DNA from: Acidimicrobiales bacterium
GTDB taxonomy: Bacteria; Actinomycetota; Acidimicrobiia; Acidimicrobiales; Aldehydirespiratoraceae
Direction: 5' to 3'
DNA: 64,000 bases
Assembly (NCBI GenBank): GCA_029263215.1
Contig: JAJCXY010000078.1
Location: forward strand, 1-64,000
Below the pieces are notes generated by a model. That model did no database searches and was not told the origin of the DNA. It saw only the letters and a list, made by a program, of their open reading frames with translations. Of the stretch, positions 44,374-53,591 are shown in pieces (within the stretch, counting starts at the first letter, position 1; every line of letters begins with the position of its first letter). Position numbers and translations under genes: made by a program.

Positions 44374-44454
44374 ATGTCGAAGAACCGACTTGTCCTACTG
44401 GTCGTGCTGGGTGTGCTTCTCGCGATTCTCGCCCGCAAGGTGCGCGACGTTTAG
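44374..44454 (+). CDS. Very small membrane peptide (26 aa)
   Basis: ATG 44374 begins a 26-residue frame, nearly all a hydrophobic helix (LVLLVVLGVLLAIL) flanked by basic residues, N-terminal KNR and C-terminal RKVRDV. Topology is typical of small membrane proteins found in actinobacteria. Its stop codon overlaps the HAD gene's stop by two bases. No clear ribosome binding site is seen, so it may be spurious. Confidence 0.4.
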   Translation: MSKNRLVLLVVLGVLLAILARKVRDV

Positions 44455-45263
44455 CGATTGAACCAGCGCCGGCGTTGGTTCATCCGACGGCTGCGCCACC
44501 ACAAGGCTCCACCGGCCGCTACCGCGGCACCCACCGCTCCTGCCCCGAGGGTGGTGGATTTGGGTGGTGTGATGTTGCGTTCCTCGCTCAGCGGACGCGG
44601 ATGGTTGAAGGTTCTGATCTCCCATCCCCGCTCGGTTGCCTCTTTCAGCAGGGCCTTGTCGGGGTTGACCGCCACTGGATGGCCTACCGATTCCAGCATC
44701 GGAAGATCGGTGATCGAGTCGGAGTAGGCGAATGATGCTTCGAGGTCGAGACCGTGGCGTTCGGCGTGTTCGGTGATGGCCTCGACCTTGTGAGGTCCGG
44801 CGGAGTAGAACTCGATCTCTCCGGTGTAGCGACCGGTGGGGTCGGTTCGGGCGCGGGTGGCGATGGCGTCGTCGACTCCGAGATGGCGGGCGAGGGGGAG
44901 CACGATTTCCTCGGGTGACGCCGATACGAGGTAGACCCGGCGGCCTGCCTGTTGATGGGAGTCGATGAGTTCGATGGCTTCGTCGTAGACGAGGGGGTCG
45001 ATCACTTCGGTGAGGGCGTTGTCGACCAGGGTGGAGATCCTCTCCTTGTCCCAGCCGACACAGACCCGCAGGGCCGTCTCGCGCATCTTCTCCATCCGGC
45101 TTTCGTCGGCGCCAAGGTATCGGAAGACGAGTTGGCCCCACAGGGCGCGGGCGACGAGCCAGCGGTTGAGCATGCCTGCCTTCTGGAGGCTGGGGCCGAG
45201 CGCGAGCATGGCGGCTTTGGCGATGACGGTCTTGTCGAGATCGAAGAAGGCCGCTTCGGTCAT
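44451..45263 (-). CDS. HAD-IB family phosphatase (SerB-like)
   Basis: 270 residues. HAD motifs: I FFDLDKTVIA (nucleophile Asp), II SASPEEI, III Lys in VNPDKALLK and IV YSDSITDLPML. The C-terminal segment LGAGAVGAAVAAGGALWW is a possible membrane anchor followed by basic residues. The gene divergent from the Tad cluster is a recurring arrangement in actinobacteria (Rv3661 in M. tuberculosis). I prefer ATG 45263 because HAD homology starts there; the frame extends upstream. Its substrate is unknown. Confidence 0.85.
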   Translation of the reverse strand: MTEAAFFDLDKTVIAKAAMLALGPSLQKAGMLNRWLVARALWGQLVFRYLGADESRMEKMRETALRVCVGWDKERISTLVDNALTEVIDPLVYDEAIELIDSHQQAGRRVYLVSASPEEIVLPLARHLGVDDAIATRARTDPTGRYTGEIEFYSAGPHKVEAITEHAERHGLDLEASFAYSDSITDLPMLESVGHPVAVNPDKALLKEATERGWEIRTFNHPRPLSEERNITPPKSTTLGAGAVGAAVAAGGALWWRSRRMNQRRRWFNR

Positions 45264-45360
45264 GTTGGCATCGTAGGACCCCGACCCTAGAGTCGAGCGC
45301 GCGACTTCCCCGTCGATGCCTCGCCACTTCCCCTGGTTCGAAGCGATCCGGGAGTGAGTC

Positions 45361-45993
45361 GTGTTTGTTGTTTGTTGGTCGGCCAAGGGTGGAGCCGGCA
45401 CATCGGTCGTGGCTGCAGCCATGGCGCTCATGTCTGCCGCCGACGGTGTTGCCACCCTGCTGGTGGATCTTGATGGTGATCAGGCGTCGATCCTGGGTCT
45501 GGCCGCGCCGGCCGGCCCGGGGGTCGGAGACTGGCTCGATGCCGGCGACGACGTGCCGGTAGACGCGCTTGCAGAGTTGGAGATTCCGGTTGGGGCCAAC
45601 CTCTCCTTGCTGGTGAGGGGCGAGGGCAGCATCGTCGATGTCGAGCGACTCGCCCTGCTCGGCTCGATACTTGCCGGATCGGGCCGAGCGGTGATCGTCG
45701 ATGCCGGCTCAACCGGCCCGCTTCGGTGGTGGGCGGGGCGAGCGGAGTCCATCCTCGTGTCGAGGGCGTGTTACCTGGCTGTGCGCAGCGCTGGTCGGGT
45801 GCCGGTCGACACCCAGCTGGTGCTGATAGACGAGCCCGGCCGCGCCCTTCGGGTCGACGACGTCTTGATGGCCACCGGGGCTTCGTTGCGCTGCCGTATC
45901 GCACACGACCCTGCAGTGGCGCGTGCTGTCGACGCGGGCCTGTTCACCACGCGACTGCCCCGCTCACTGCGCCCGCTCGGACCCAAGCGATGA
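45361..45993 (+). CDS. CpaE/Ssd-like septum-site/Tad pilus ATPase-like protein
   Basis: 210-residue MinD-superfamily protein at the head of the Tad cluster. It starts VVCWSAKGGAGTSVVA: the signature Lys of deviant Walker A remains, but the second P-loop Lys is Thr (GTS rather than GKT), so ATP binding may be weak or lost. Similar degenerate P-loops occur in actinobacterial Ssd proteins. It probably localises the secretion apparatus. It overlaps the CpaF gene by ATGA. Confidence 0.78.
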   Translation: MFVVCWSAKGGAGTSVVAAAMALMSAADGVATLLVDLDGDQASILGLAAPAGPGVGDWLDAGDDVPVDALAELEIPVGANLSLLVRGEGSIVDVERLALLGSILAGSGRAVIVDAGSTGPLRWWAGRAESILVSRACYLAVRSAGRVPVDTQLVLIDEPGRALRVDDVLMATGASLRCRIAHDPAVARAVDAGLFTTRLPRSLRPLGPKR

Positions 45994-47069
45994 CCCATAT
46001 CGACGTTGTTGATCTGGTGGATGCCGTGCATCGCGACGTATTGGACGACGACGATCTGGATCCGGATGCAGCGGTGGTGAAGCGGGCGCCCCTGCTGGCC
46101 ACACCCGTGAGGGCCGACGTGGTTCGCAAGGTAAACGCCCGGTTGGCGGGTCTCGGACCGATCGAGGAGATCCTGGCTGATCCCGAGGTGAGCGAGGTGA
46201 TGATCAACGGCCCGGGGCCGGTCTGGATAGAGCGAGCAGGGGTGATCGAGCAGGCCGGCCTCATCCTCGATCGCGATGAGATCGACCATCTCGTCGAGCG
46301 GGTGGTGGCCCCGATCGGTCGCCGGGTAGATCGTCGGTCGCCTTGTGTCGACGGGCGCCTCCCCGATGGGAGCCGGGTCAATGTCGTGGTTCCGCCCGTG
46401 GCCCTCGATGGGCCCTACGTCACAATTCGCAGGTTTGTCCTGCGTGATCTGGGCCTCGAGGCCTTCGCCGAGGTGGGTGTGGCGGCCCTGATCGGTGAGG
46501 CAGTGGCGGCGGGTGCCAACATCATGGTGAGTGGCGGTACCGGCGCAGGCAAGACCACCTTGCTGAATGCGGTGGCCGGGTTGGTCGATGGCGACGCGCG
46601 GATCATCACGGTGGAGGATGCCGCTGAGCTACGTCTTCGGCATCCCCACGTGGTCAGGCTCGAGGCTCGGCCTGCGTCGTCGGAGGGGGTTGGTGAGCTC
46701 ACGATCCGCGACCTCGTGCGCAATGCTTTGCGGATGCGCCCCGATCGCATCGTGGTGGGGGAGGTGCGAGGCGATGAGGCGCTTGATCTGGTGCAAGCGC
46801 TCAACACCGGCCATCGCGGCTGCCTCTCCACGATCCATGCCAACGGTCCCGTGGATGCCCTTCACCGCCTGGAGTTGCTCGCCCTGCTGAGCGGCGAGGG
46901 AATGCCGCTCATCGCCCTGAGGGCTCAGATCGCGGCTGCTCTCGATCTCGTGGTCCATGTCGAACGAGGAGTTGGGGGCGATCGGCGAGTGTCTGCGGTT
47001 GCCGAGGTGATCGGGCCCGCCGAAGTGCGGATTGTGGCCGTGGGAACCAGCGGTGGAGTGGGCGCATGA
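45990..47069 (+). CDS. CpaF/TadA-type secretion ATPase
   Basis: 359-residue hexameric ATPase powering a Tad-type pilus or secretion system. Walker [14 protein letters not shown], Asp box [10 protein letters not shown], Walker [19 protein letters not shown], and the His box [12 protein letters not shown] are all present. ATG 45990 overlaps the previous stop. The preceding and following genes make up the usual Tad order. The ATPase is intact although the adjacent CpaE-like protein has an altered P-loop. Confidence 0.92.
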   Translation: MTHIDVVDLVDAVHRDVLDDDDLDPDAAVVKRAPLLATPVRADVVRKVNARLAGLGPIEEILADPEVSEVMINGPGPVWIERAGVIEQAGLILDRDEIDHLVERVVAPIGRRVDRRSPCVDGRLPDGSRVNVVVPPVALDGPYVTIRRFVLRDLGLEAFAEVGVAALIGEAVAAGANIMVSGGTGAGKTTLLNAVAGLVDGDARIITVEDAAELRLRHPHVVRLEARPASSEGVGELTIRDLVRNALRMRPDRIVVGEVRGDEALDLVQALNTGHRGCLSTIHANGPVDALHRLELLALLSGEGMPLIALRAQIAAALDLVVHVERGVGGDRRVSAVAEVIGPAEVRIVAVGTSGGVGA

Positions 47070-47767
47070 CCCTTGTCATCGTCGGGTGCTGTCTGGTGGT
47101 GGCCGCAGTGGTGCCTCCCCGCGGTCGTCGCTCCCGATCGACGGCTGCGGTTGATACGGCCATGGTCATCTCCCGCCGGGTCGATCCGCTTCGCGGGTTC
47201 GGGCGCTGGCTCACCCGATCGCGGCGTCACCGGCTCCTGATCGGAGCGCTTCCCGAATTTGTCGATCTCGTGGCCCGAGGCCTCCGAGGGGGAGCAAACC
47301 TTCATGTGGCACTGGCCGAGGCGGCTGAAGGCGAAGGCCCGGCGTCGAGATCGATACGTGAAGTGCTGGCCCGAGTGGCCGGTGGTGAGCGTTTGGGCGA
47401 GGGGGTCGATCGATGGGCTGCGGGGTTGGATCACCCCGATGCCTTGATGGTGAGGGCTGTGCTCAGACTGGGTGAGTCCACCGGCGGCGCGCTGGCACTC
47501 CCGCTCGAACGCGCCGCGGCCACCTTGAGGGAGAGGGCCGCTCTCAGCGACGAGATCAGGGCGCTCACCGCTCAGGCTCGCGCCTCGTCGATGGTGGTGG
47601 CGCTGGCGCCGCTCGGCTTTCTGGGGATGGTGACCCTGGTTGATCCCGGATCGGCGACCGTGCTGTTCACCACTCCGCTCGGCATGGTCTGTCTGGTGGT
47701 CGGGCTGGGGCTCGATGCGGTGGGGATCGCGTGGATGTCGCGAATCGCCGCGGCGGTGGAGCAGTGA
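47066..47767 (+). CDS. TadB-like inner-membrane platform protein (T2SS F domain)
   Basis: 233 residues with a hydrophobic N-terminal segment, a cytoplasmic T2SSF helical domain (RLLIGALPEFVDLVARGLRGGANLHVALAEAAE) and two C-terminal TM helices. Works with the CpaF ATPase to assemble Flp-type pili. It overlaps both neighbours by four bases, so the operon is tightly coupled. Confidence 0.85.
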   Translation: MTLVIVGCCLVVAAVVPPRGRRSRSTAAVDTAMVISRRVDPLRGFGRWLTRSRRHRLLIGALPEFVDLVARGLRGGANLHVALAEAAEGEGPASRSIREVLARVAGGERLGEGVDRWAAGLDHPDALMVRAVLRLGESTGGALALPLERAAATLRERAALSDEIRALTAQARASSMVVALAPLGFLGMVTLVDPGSATVLFTTPLGMVCLVVGLGLDAVGIAWMSRIAAAVEQ

Positions 47768-48543
47768 GCTGGCTGATCATGGCGCTATCTGTCGTGGGGG
47801 CGAGCGCGGTGCTGTGGCCACCCGCTCACCTTCGCACCGAGTCTGTCGATGCCCGACCGGTCCTAACTCGTAGATCGCCGGGGTGGCTCGCACGGATCGG
47901 GGGCCTGGTGCGCCGATGGCGTCTCCTCAGCACCTGGCTGGGCGACGACGTGAGCGACTCGACCCTCGGCGCGGGGGCTATCGCCGCGGCCGCCATGGGG
48001 GCAGTGGCACCGCCGTTGATGCTCGTTGTTCCTTCCGGACTCGCCCTTGTGGTGGTGCGGCGGCGGCGCGAAAGGCTCCAGGCCGCGGCCAATGAGGTGA
48101 TGCGGGGTCTTCCCGACGTGATCGACCTCCTCTCGCTCGGAGTAGGTGCCGGGCTCACTCTCCGCCATGCCCTTGCCCACGCTGTGCCGTGGATGCCGTC
48201 ACCGTTCGCGGCGGTGTTCGAAGAAGCTCTTCAGCGAAGTAACGAGGGCGAGCCGCTCGCTCGCTCCCTCGGCCGGTGTGAGTCTCGCCTGGGCGACCCG
48301 GCTCGGGCGCTCCTGCGGGTATTGATGGCAGCAGAGCGCGATGGAGTGGCCCTTCTCCCCGCCCTCGAGCGGGCCGGTGACGAGGCGCGGCGTAAGCGGC
48401 GGGTCAGGGCCGAGGAACGGGCCCGGAAGGTACCCGTCACGATGCTCTTCCCGCTGGTGGTGTGCGTGCTGCCGGCATTCGCCCTGCTCACGATCGTCCC
48501 CCTGCTGCTCGGCACCCTCGCCGACCTCGAGCTACCGGGCTGA
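47764..48543 (+). CDS. TadC-like inner-membrane platform protein (T2SS F domain)
   Basis: 259 residues. TM segments flank a T2SSF domain with the sequence GLPDVIDLLSLGVGAGLTLRHALAHA and a basic RRKRRVRAEERARKVPVTMLFPLVV stretch typical of TadC. GTG 47764 lies in the preceding stop (GTGA). Together with TadB it forms the pilus platform. A 65-nt gap precedes the pilin-like gene. Confidence 0.85.
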   Translation: MSWLIMALSVVGASAVLWPPAHLRTESVDARPVLTRRSPGWLARIGGLVRRWRLLSTWLGDDVSDSTLGAGAIAAAAMGAVAPPLMLVVPSGLALVVVRRRRERLQAAANEVMRGLPDVIDLLSLGVGAGLTLRHALAHAVPWMPSPFAAVFEEALQRSNEGEPLARSLGRCESRLGDPARALLRVLMAAERDGVALLPALERAGDEARRKRRVRAEERARKVPVTMLFPLVVCVLPAFALLTIVPLLLGTLADLELPG

Positions 48544-48608
48544 GGCCCCTGATCTTCGCTTCCCCTCGTGCTTCCCCAGACACAGCCTCAGACTCTCAGG
48601 AAAACGAC

Positions 48609-48854
48609 ATGACAACAATTTCCACACGACCGGCGCCGACACCCACGGTGAGACTTGCCTCGAGCGTGCAGGCCTACGCCGTCACCTGGTGGTATCACCG
48701 AGACGATCGGGGCCAGGCCACCGCCGAATACGCACTCGTGATTCTCGGTGCCGCCACCATGGCCCTGCTCGTGGTTTCGTGGGCAGCGAAGACCTCGAAG
48801 GTATCAACCCTGCTCAACAAGGTGGTCGACGCGGTGGCGTCGCGGGTCGCATGA
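48609..48854 (+). CDS. DUF4244 Flp-pilin-like protein
   Basis: 81 residues: a basic N-terminus, then the class IV pilin-like motif GQATAEYALVILGAATMALLVV (residues about 37-58). The Glu-Tyr pair after Ala-Thr-Ala is the Flp/DUF4244 mark, where prepilin peptidase cleavage before the hydrophobic helix is likely. The ATG at 48609 is supported by AGGAAAACGAC. It overlaps the TadE gene by four bases. DUF4244 is restricted largely to actinobacteria. Confidence 0.85.
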   Translation: MTTISTRPAPTPTVRLASSVQAYAVTWWYHRDDRGQATAEYALVILGAATMALLVVSWAAKTSKVSTLLNKVVDAVASRVA

Positions 48855-49264
48855 CCGGCTGGTTCCGGGTCCGCGACGAAGTTCCGGACCCGGGGCCGGG
48901 TCCCCTTCGCGATGCGTCGCGCGGTCAGGCCACGGTGGAGTCGGCTCTGCTCATCCCCTTCGTGGCCCTGCTGTTGCTGGCTCTCGTGCAGGTGGGACTC
49001 CTCGTGCACGCGCGGGTGATGGTGACCCACGCCGCTCGCGAGGGGGTGAGGGTGGCCGCGGTGGGAGGATCCGATGATGAGATCCGTGAGGCGGTTGCGG
49101 TGGCAGGCGATCTGGCCCTGCATCGGCTCCGAGTCGAGATAGCCCGCGAGTCGGGCACTGTCACCGTGCAGGTCAGCTACACCGATCCCACGTCGGTGCC
49201 GCTGGTGGGGTCGATGATTCACGACGTCGAGCTGGTGGCTCGGGCGCGAATGAGAATCGAATGA
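48851..49264 (+). CDS. TadE-like minor pilin
   Basis: 137 residues with a 25-residue N-terminus and the TadE motif GQATVESALLIPFVALLLLALVQVG, followed by an extracellular beta-rich domain. TadE proteins are pseudopilins needed for Tad pilus assembly. It is the last visible gene of the Tad operon; no TadG or TadV-like prepilin peptidase gene follows. The next gene is convergent. Confidence 0.85.
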   Translation: MTGWFRVRDEVPDPGPGPLRDASRGQATVESALLIPFVALLLLALVQVGLLVHARVMVTHAAREGVRVAAVGGSDDEIREAVAVAGDLALHRLRVEIARESGTVTVQVSYTDPTSVPLVGSMIHDVELVARARMRIE

Positions 49265-49270
49265 TCTCGC

Positions 49271-51151
49271 TCAGAAGAGCTTGAACTCCGACGGATACGT
49301 CGACGACCCGAATTCGACCCAGAGATCGTGGGTCGAAGCCTCGGGAACGGCCACCGTCACCAGCAGGTGGCGGCCGGCGGGGATGGTGTGGTCGACTTCG
49401 CCGAGGTAGATCTCGATTTCGCCGAAGCCACTCCCGAACCCGACCTGGGCAAACCCGCTCTGACCGGAACTGATTGTGGTGCAGCCGGATGAGGGTTGGC
49501 GGCACTCGACGAGTCCGGCGATTACAACCCCGAAGCCATCGGCGAAGTCGGCGGTGGCGACGTGGAGGCGAAGTGTTGCCCTGCCGCGGAGCACCATCTC
49601 GTCGCTGACCGGGACCGACCAGGCCTGCACGCTTGCGCTCGATATCTCGATGAGCCCCTCCGCCGATCGAGGGATCGTGAGGCCTGGATTGGCATCGTTG
49701 TCGACGTCGAGAATGCCCCCGCCATCGACACTGGCAACCAATGCAAGTACCTCGCCGGCTCCGCCTCCGAGAAATCCGGTGGCGAACGTTGAGCTCGGTG
49801 CGGCTGTGGTGGTGGTCGGTGCGGCTGTGGTGGTGGTCGGAGGGGCGGTGACAGTGGTGGTCGGGAGCGTGGCGGTGGGAGCCGCGGTGGTGGATGTGGT
49901 GATCGTGGATGTGGTGGTGGGCGCAGCTGTGGTGGTGGGAGCGGCGGTTGGCGGAGGCGCCGGGTTCGTTGTCGGTGGAGCCAGGGTGGTGGTGATCTCC
50001 ACGACACGTTCGGCCGCTACCTCCTCGACCGGAGCAACGGGAGCAATAGGAGCCAGCATCGTTCCTGCCGCAATGGTGGCCGCCGCCATCCCGGCAACGA
50101 CGGTGGTGGGCACCGCGGCACCGGCGGTGATCGACGTGGCCATCGGGGAGTTGGTGAGCCAGCTGATCACGCTCCAGTGGCGCCGACGCTTGCTGAGCGA
50201 CAGGGCCAGGAAGGCTCGGACAACCTCAGGATCGAATTGGGTGCCGGAGCAGGCAGCCAGTTCGGCTCGGGCTTCATCGAAGCTGAGTGATGGCTTGTAC
50301 GAGCGGGTCGTGGTCATCACGTCGAAGGCATCGACAACCGAAATGATCCGGCCCCCGCGGGAGATCTCATGGCCGGACAGGCCCCTGGGGTATCCGCTGC
50401 CGTCCCACTTCTCGTGATGGTCGCGGGTGGCTCGTGCCCACTCGCCGAGCCATCCCCGAAGGGGTTGGACCAGGGCCCAACCCTCATTGGGGTGCAGCTT
50501 GATCTGAGCCCATTCGCGGTCGGACAGCGGGGTTCGCTTGTTGAGAATCACCGCGGGCACCGACAGTTTGCCGATGTCGTGGATGAGGCCGGCCCAGTGC
50601 ATCTTGTGGCGTTCCTCGAGGCTGAAGCCCATCTGCTCCGCCACCAGGTCGGCGTAAGCGCGGACTCGTTCGGTGTGACCCCGGGTGAGTCGATCGTGTC
50701 GGCTCAGTTGGGTGACGAGGCCGATGAGCTTCTCCGCGGCGGCCTGAGGGGTTGCCTCGTCGAGGCTTTCGTCGGCGACGTCTCGCGCCAACTGGCGGGT
50801 GGAACCGTGGCGCATGGCGACGCGAAAGCGCGACGGGACATCGTCGGGGAACACCACCGACATGTGCAGCAGCACGGTGAGCGGAAGGAGGCGCTTGGCA
50901 CCGCGGTCGATGAGGCGGATGGCGACCGTGCCGCCGGCGGAGAGTGCGGCCCAGCGAGCCACTCCCTCGATGAGTTCGCCGGGAGGTCCCAGCGCGAGGT
51001 GGATCTGCCATGCCGCGAACGAGACGACGATGAGGGGCACGAGAGTGATCGCGACGCGCAACGTCCGGGCGAGCCCAGGATGGGCTTGCCAGGTTCGAGC
51101 GGTGGCCGGAGCGGCCGCTTCGGTTGGATCTTCCTCGGCTGTCGCCTCCAT
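49271..51151 (-). CDS. HD-GYP domain protein with Thr/Pro-rich linker and exported C-terminal domain
   Basis: 626 residues. Two N-terminal TM segments (about 30-110) precede the HD-GYP domain with HDIGK and HHEKWDGSGYP (about 170-330), the site of cyclic-di-GMP hydrolysis. Then comes another hydrophobic segment (about 345-375), a long Thr/Pro/Ala linker (about 390-455), and a beta-rich C-terminal domain of about 170 residues that should lie outside the cell. HD-GYP domains rarely have such an external tail. Between tadE and the helicase gene, it may control or sense surface structures. Confidence 0.83.
   Translation of the reverse strand: MEATAEEDPTEAAAPATARTWQAHPGLARTLRVAITLVPLIVVSFAAWQIHLALGPPGELIEGVARWAALSAGGTVAIRLIDRGAKRLLPLTVLLHMSVVFPDDVPSRFRVAMRHGSTRQLARDVADESLDEATPQAAAEKLIGLVTQLSRHDRLTRGHTERVRAYADLVAEQMGFSLEERHKMHWAGLIHDIGKLSVPAVILNKRTPLSDREWAQIKLHPNEGWALVQPLRGWLGEWARATRDHHEKWDGSGYPRGLSGHEISRGGRIISVVDAFDVMTTTRSYKPSLSFDEARAELAACSGTQFDPEVVRAFLALSLSKRRRHWSVISWLTNSPMATSITAGAAVPTTVVAGMAAATIAAGTMLAPIAPVAPVEEVAAERVVEITTTLAPPTTNPAPPPTAAPTTTAAPTTTSTITTSTTAAPTATLPTTTVTAPPTTTTAAPTTTTAAPSSTFATGFLGGGAGEVLALVASVDGGGILDVDNDANPGLTIPRSAEGLIEISSASVQAWSVPVSDEMVLRGRATLRLHVATADFADGFGVVIAGLVECRQPSSGCTTISSGQSGFAQVGFGSGFGEIEIYLGEVDHTIPAGRHLLVTVAVPEASTHDLWVEFGSSTYPSEFKLF
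49797..49838. repeat. Two tandem 21-bp units in the Thr/Pro-rich linker
   Basis: A 21-base unit beginning GGTGCGGCTGTGG is repeated exactly at 49797-49817 and 49818-49838 within the linker coding region of the HD-GYP gene. It encodes Thr/Ala/Pro-rich heptads. The identity at DNA level suggests recent duplication. Confidence 0.75.
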
Positions 51152-51179
51152 CTGTGTCCAGTCGGTGACTGGAGTCAGT

Positions 51180-53528
51180 TCATGTATGGGCCGATTGGCC
51201 CATTTTCGGCGGAGGGGATGGCTCGGATCCGGCGAGGACGAGGCGAATCAGGTGCCGTGCACCGGCCTTGTCGAGGGGTTCGTTGCCGTTGCCGCACTTG
51301 GGCGACTGCACACACGATGGACAACCCGACTTGCAGCCACAGCCTTCGATGAGTTGGGCCGTGGCTTCGAGGTGGTGGTTTGAGGCCTGCCAGCCGAGTT
51401 CGGCGATGCCGGCCCCGCCGGGCGATGCGTCGTAGATGAAGATGGTGGGCGCGTCGGTGTCGTGGTGGTGCGTCGTGGACACACCTCCCACATCCCAGCG
51501 ATCGCAGATTGCGAAGAGTGGCAACAGGCCGATGGCGGTGTGCTCGATCGCATGAAGGGTGCCGGCCGGATCATTGCCCGACTCCACCAGGGTGTTGATC
51601 GGATCCTGGTCGAACACATACCAGAACGCACGGGTGGTGAGTAGCTGTTCGGGCAGATCGAGGGTTTCGTTGGCAAGTACCTTGCGAGAACGGGAGTCGC
51701 GTCGCTGGTAGCCACGCACCTGGGTGGCCACCTCCACCGAACCGAGGTGAAGGGTGGCGTTTCCCACCCGGCGGGAGTCGTCGATGCCGAGGACGCTGAT
51801 GCGCGTGTCGGTGCGGGCTTGAGTGTATTCGTGGCCGTCGGCCTCGATCACGTGGGCCTGGCGGGCATCGAGATCGAGTCGGATCACATCGAACGCCTGG
51901 CCGCGATGCACATACACGGCGCCTTCGTGAACTGATGTGGCTCCGCGGGAGTGGTCGACCGTGCCGATCAGTCGTTGGGTGTGGAAGTGCAGGATCTGGA
52001 TCTCTCCTCGGGAGCCGGATCTCAGACTCATGGTGCTCGATGGGTAGCCGGTGCCGCACCAGTGGGCGAACGGCTCTTCGCGTCCGTTGCGCCAGCGTCG
52101 CCGGAGGCGAAGCTGATCCTGGTGCACCAGATCACGGACCCCGTCGTGGAGCTCTGCTTCGGTCCACCAGCGGAGGTCGTCGTATGACAGGGGAAGTTCG
52201 TAGGCGGCGCAGGCGAGGTGGGGGTCGAGGATGAAGGGGTTCGCGGTGTTGACCACGGAAGGCTCGGGCGGGCGCGTGAAGACTTCGGCCGGGTGGCGCA
52301 TCAGGTAGCGATCGAGTTGGTCGTCGCCCGCCACGAGAACGGTTACGGATGGATCGGTGCTGCGCCCGGCCCGGCCGGCTTGCTGCCACATCGATGCGAT
52401 GGTGCCAGGGAAGCCGTTGAGGACACAGGCATCGAGCCCGCCGACGTCGACCCCCAGCTCCAGTGCAGATGTGGCCACCACACCACGGAGTTCGCCGAGT
52501 GCCAGTTGGTCCTCGATTTGGCGTCTTTCGTCGGGGAGGTATCCGCCGCGATAGGGCATCACCGCCTCGCTGAGATGGGTGGGGAGGCGGCGGGCGATGT
52601 CGGCGGCGACCACCTCGGTTGCCTTGCGGCTTCGACAGAACGTGATGGTGCGATGGCCCGATTCGACGAGGGCGGCGGAAACCGACGCGGTTTCGGACCC
52701 GGCGGATGAGCGGGCCCCTGAACCGGTGTCGATCACCGGCGGGTCGAGGAGGGCGAATCGTTTCGGTCCGCGGGGCGAACCGTCGTCGGTGACAGTGCTG
52801 ACCGGTGCACCGCAGAGGGCCTCGGCGAGACGTTGGGGATCACCGATCGTGGCCGAACAGAACACGAAGGTGGGGTCGGATCCGTAGTGGCGGCACAGCC
52901 GACGAAGTCGTCTGAGCACTTGGGCGACGTGGGTGCCGAACACCCCTCGGAGAACGTGGAGTTCATCGATCACCACATAGCGGAGCCTCATGAGGAAGGC
53001 GTCCCATTTCTGGTGGCGAGGGAGGAGTCCGCCATGCAGCATCTCGGGATTGGTGAGCAGGACGTTGGCGTGCTCACGGATCCACTGCTTTTCCTCGGAA
53101 CTGGCATCGCCGTCGTAGGCGCCGGCCACGAGATCGGGAAATTCGAGGGTGGCGAGCGAGCGAAGCTGGTCGTGGGCGAGTGCCTTGGTGGGGTAGAGGA
53201 GCAAGGAAGTGCCCGGCTTCACGGGGTGGATGACCGCCTCGGCGATGGGCAGCTGAAAAACCAACGACTTGCCCGACGCGGTGCCGCTGGCGACCACCAC
53301 ATTTTCACCCGATCGTGCGAGGTCGATGGCATGGGCTTGGTGGCTCCAGAGCCTGTTGTGGTCGAGTCGGTCGATGATCGCATCGGGAAGCGGTCGAGCG
53401 AGCGAACCGAATCGCTCTTGGCGCGCCTCCATGTGCTCGATGTGGACGAGGCGACCGTCGTCCTCGAGCTCTTCGAGGATGTCGTCGAACGCCGGAGGAA
53501 CCGGCAGGGGGGCGGACGCGAGCGCCAT
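51180..53528 (-). CDS. DEAD/DEAH helicase with DUF1998 zinc/Fe-S-type domain (MrfA/YprA-like)
   Basis: 782 residues. Walker A GTASGKS, DELH box, SAT motif FCSATIG and motif VI QQAGRAGR make a superfamily 2 helicase. The C-terminal DUF1998 domain ends with a Cys cluster, CGCKSGCPSC followed by a further Cys. Homologues include MrfA, a DNA repair helicase for mitomycin damage. ATG 53528 is chosen; the open frame upstream overlaps the divergent STAS gene. The helicase near tad and topA genes is a conserved actinobacterial neighbourhood. Confidence 0.88.
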   Translation of the reverse strand: MALASAPLPVPPAFDDILEELEDDGRLVHIEHMEARQERFGSLARPLPDAIIDRLDHNRLWSHQAHAIDLARSGENVVVASGTASGKSLVFQLPIAEAVIHPVKPGTSLLLYPTKALAHDQLRSLATLEFPDLVAGAYDGDASSEEKQWIREHANVLLTNPEMLHGGLLPRHQKWDAFLMRLRYVVIDELHVLRGVFGTHVAQVLRRLRRLCRHYGSDPTFVFCSATIGDPQRLAEALCGAPVSTVTDDGSPRGPKRFALLDPPVIDTGSGARSSAGSETASVSAALVESGHRTITFCRSRKATEVVAADIARRLPTHLSEAVMPYRGGYLPDERRQIEDQLALGELRGVVATSALELGVDVGGLDACVLNGFPGTIASMWQQAGRAGRSTDPSVTVLVAGDDQLDRYLMRHPAEVFTRPPEPSVVNTANPFILDPHLACAAYELPLSYDDLRWWTEAELHDGVRDLVHQDQLRLRRRWRNGREEPFAHWCGTGYPSSTMSLRSGSRGEIQILHFHTQRLIGTVDHSRGATSVHEGAVYVHRGQAFDVIRLDLDARQAHVIEADGHEYTQARTDTRISVLGIDDSRRVGNATLHLGSVEVATQVRGYQRRDSRSRKVLANETLDLPEQLLTTRAFWYVFDQDPINTLVESGNDPAGTLHAIEHTAIGLLPLFAICDRWDVGGVSTTHHHDTDAPTIFIYDASPGGAGIAELGWQASNHHLEATAQLIEGCGCKSGCPSCVQSPKCGNGNEPLDKAGARHLIRLVLAGSEPSPPPKMGQSAHT

Positions 53529-53549
53529 CACCCGATCGTAGGGCAGGTG

Positions 53550-53574
53550 TGTGACCGAATCACATGCTTGTGAT
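53550..53574. promoter_or_regulatory. Alternating TGTGA/TCACA half-sites in the divergent promoter
   Basis: TGTGA (53550-53554), TCACA (53560-53564) and TGTGA (53569-53573) alternate, giving TGTGA-N5-TCACA and ATCACA-N4-TGTGAT palindromes. They lie between the helicase start (53528) and the STAS start (53592). CRP-type sites have TGTGA-N6-TCACA, so the spacing is one short and the regulator is uncertain. Confidence 0.4.
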
Positions 53575-53591
53575 CCGATACGGTCATCAGG

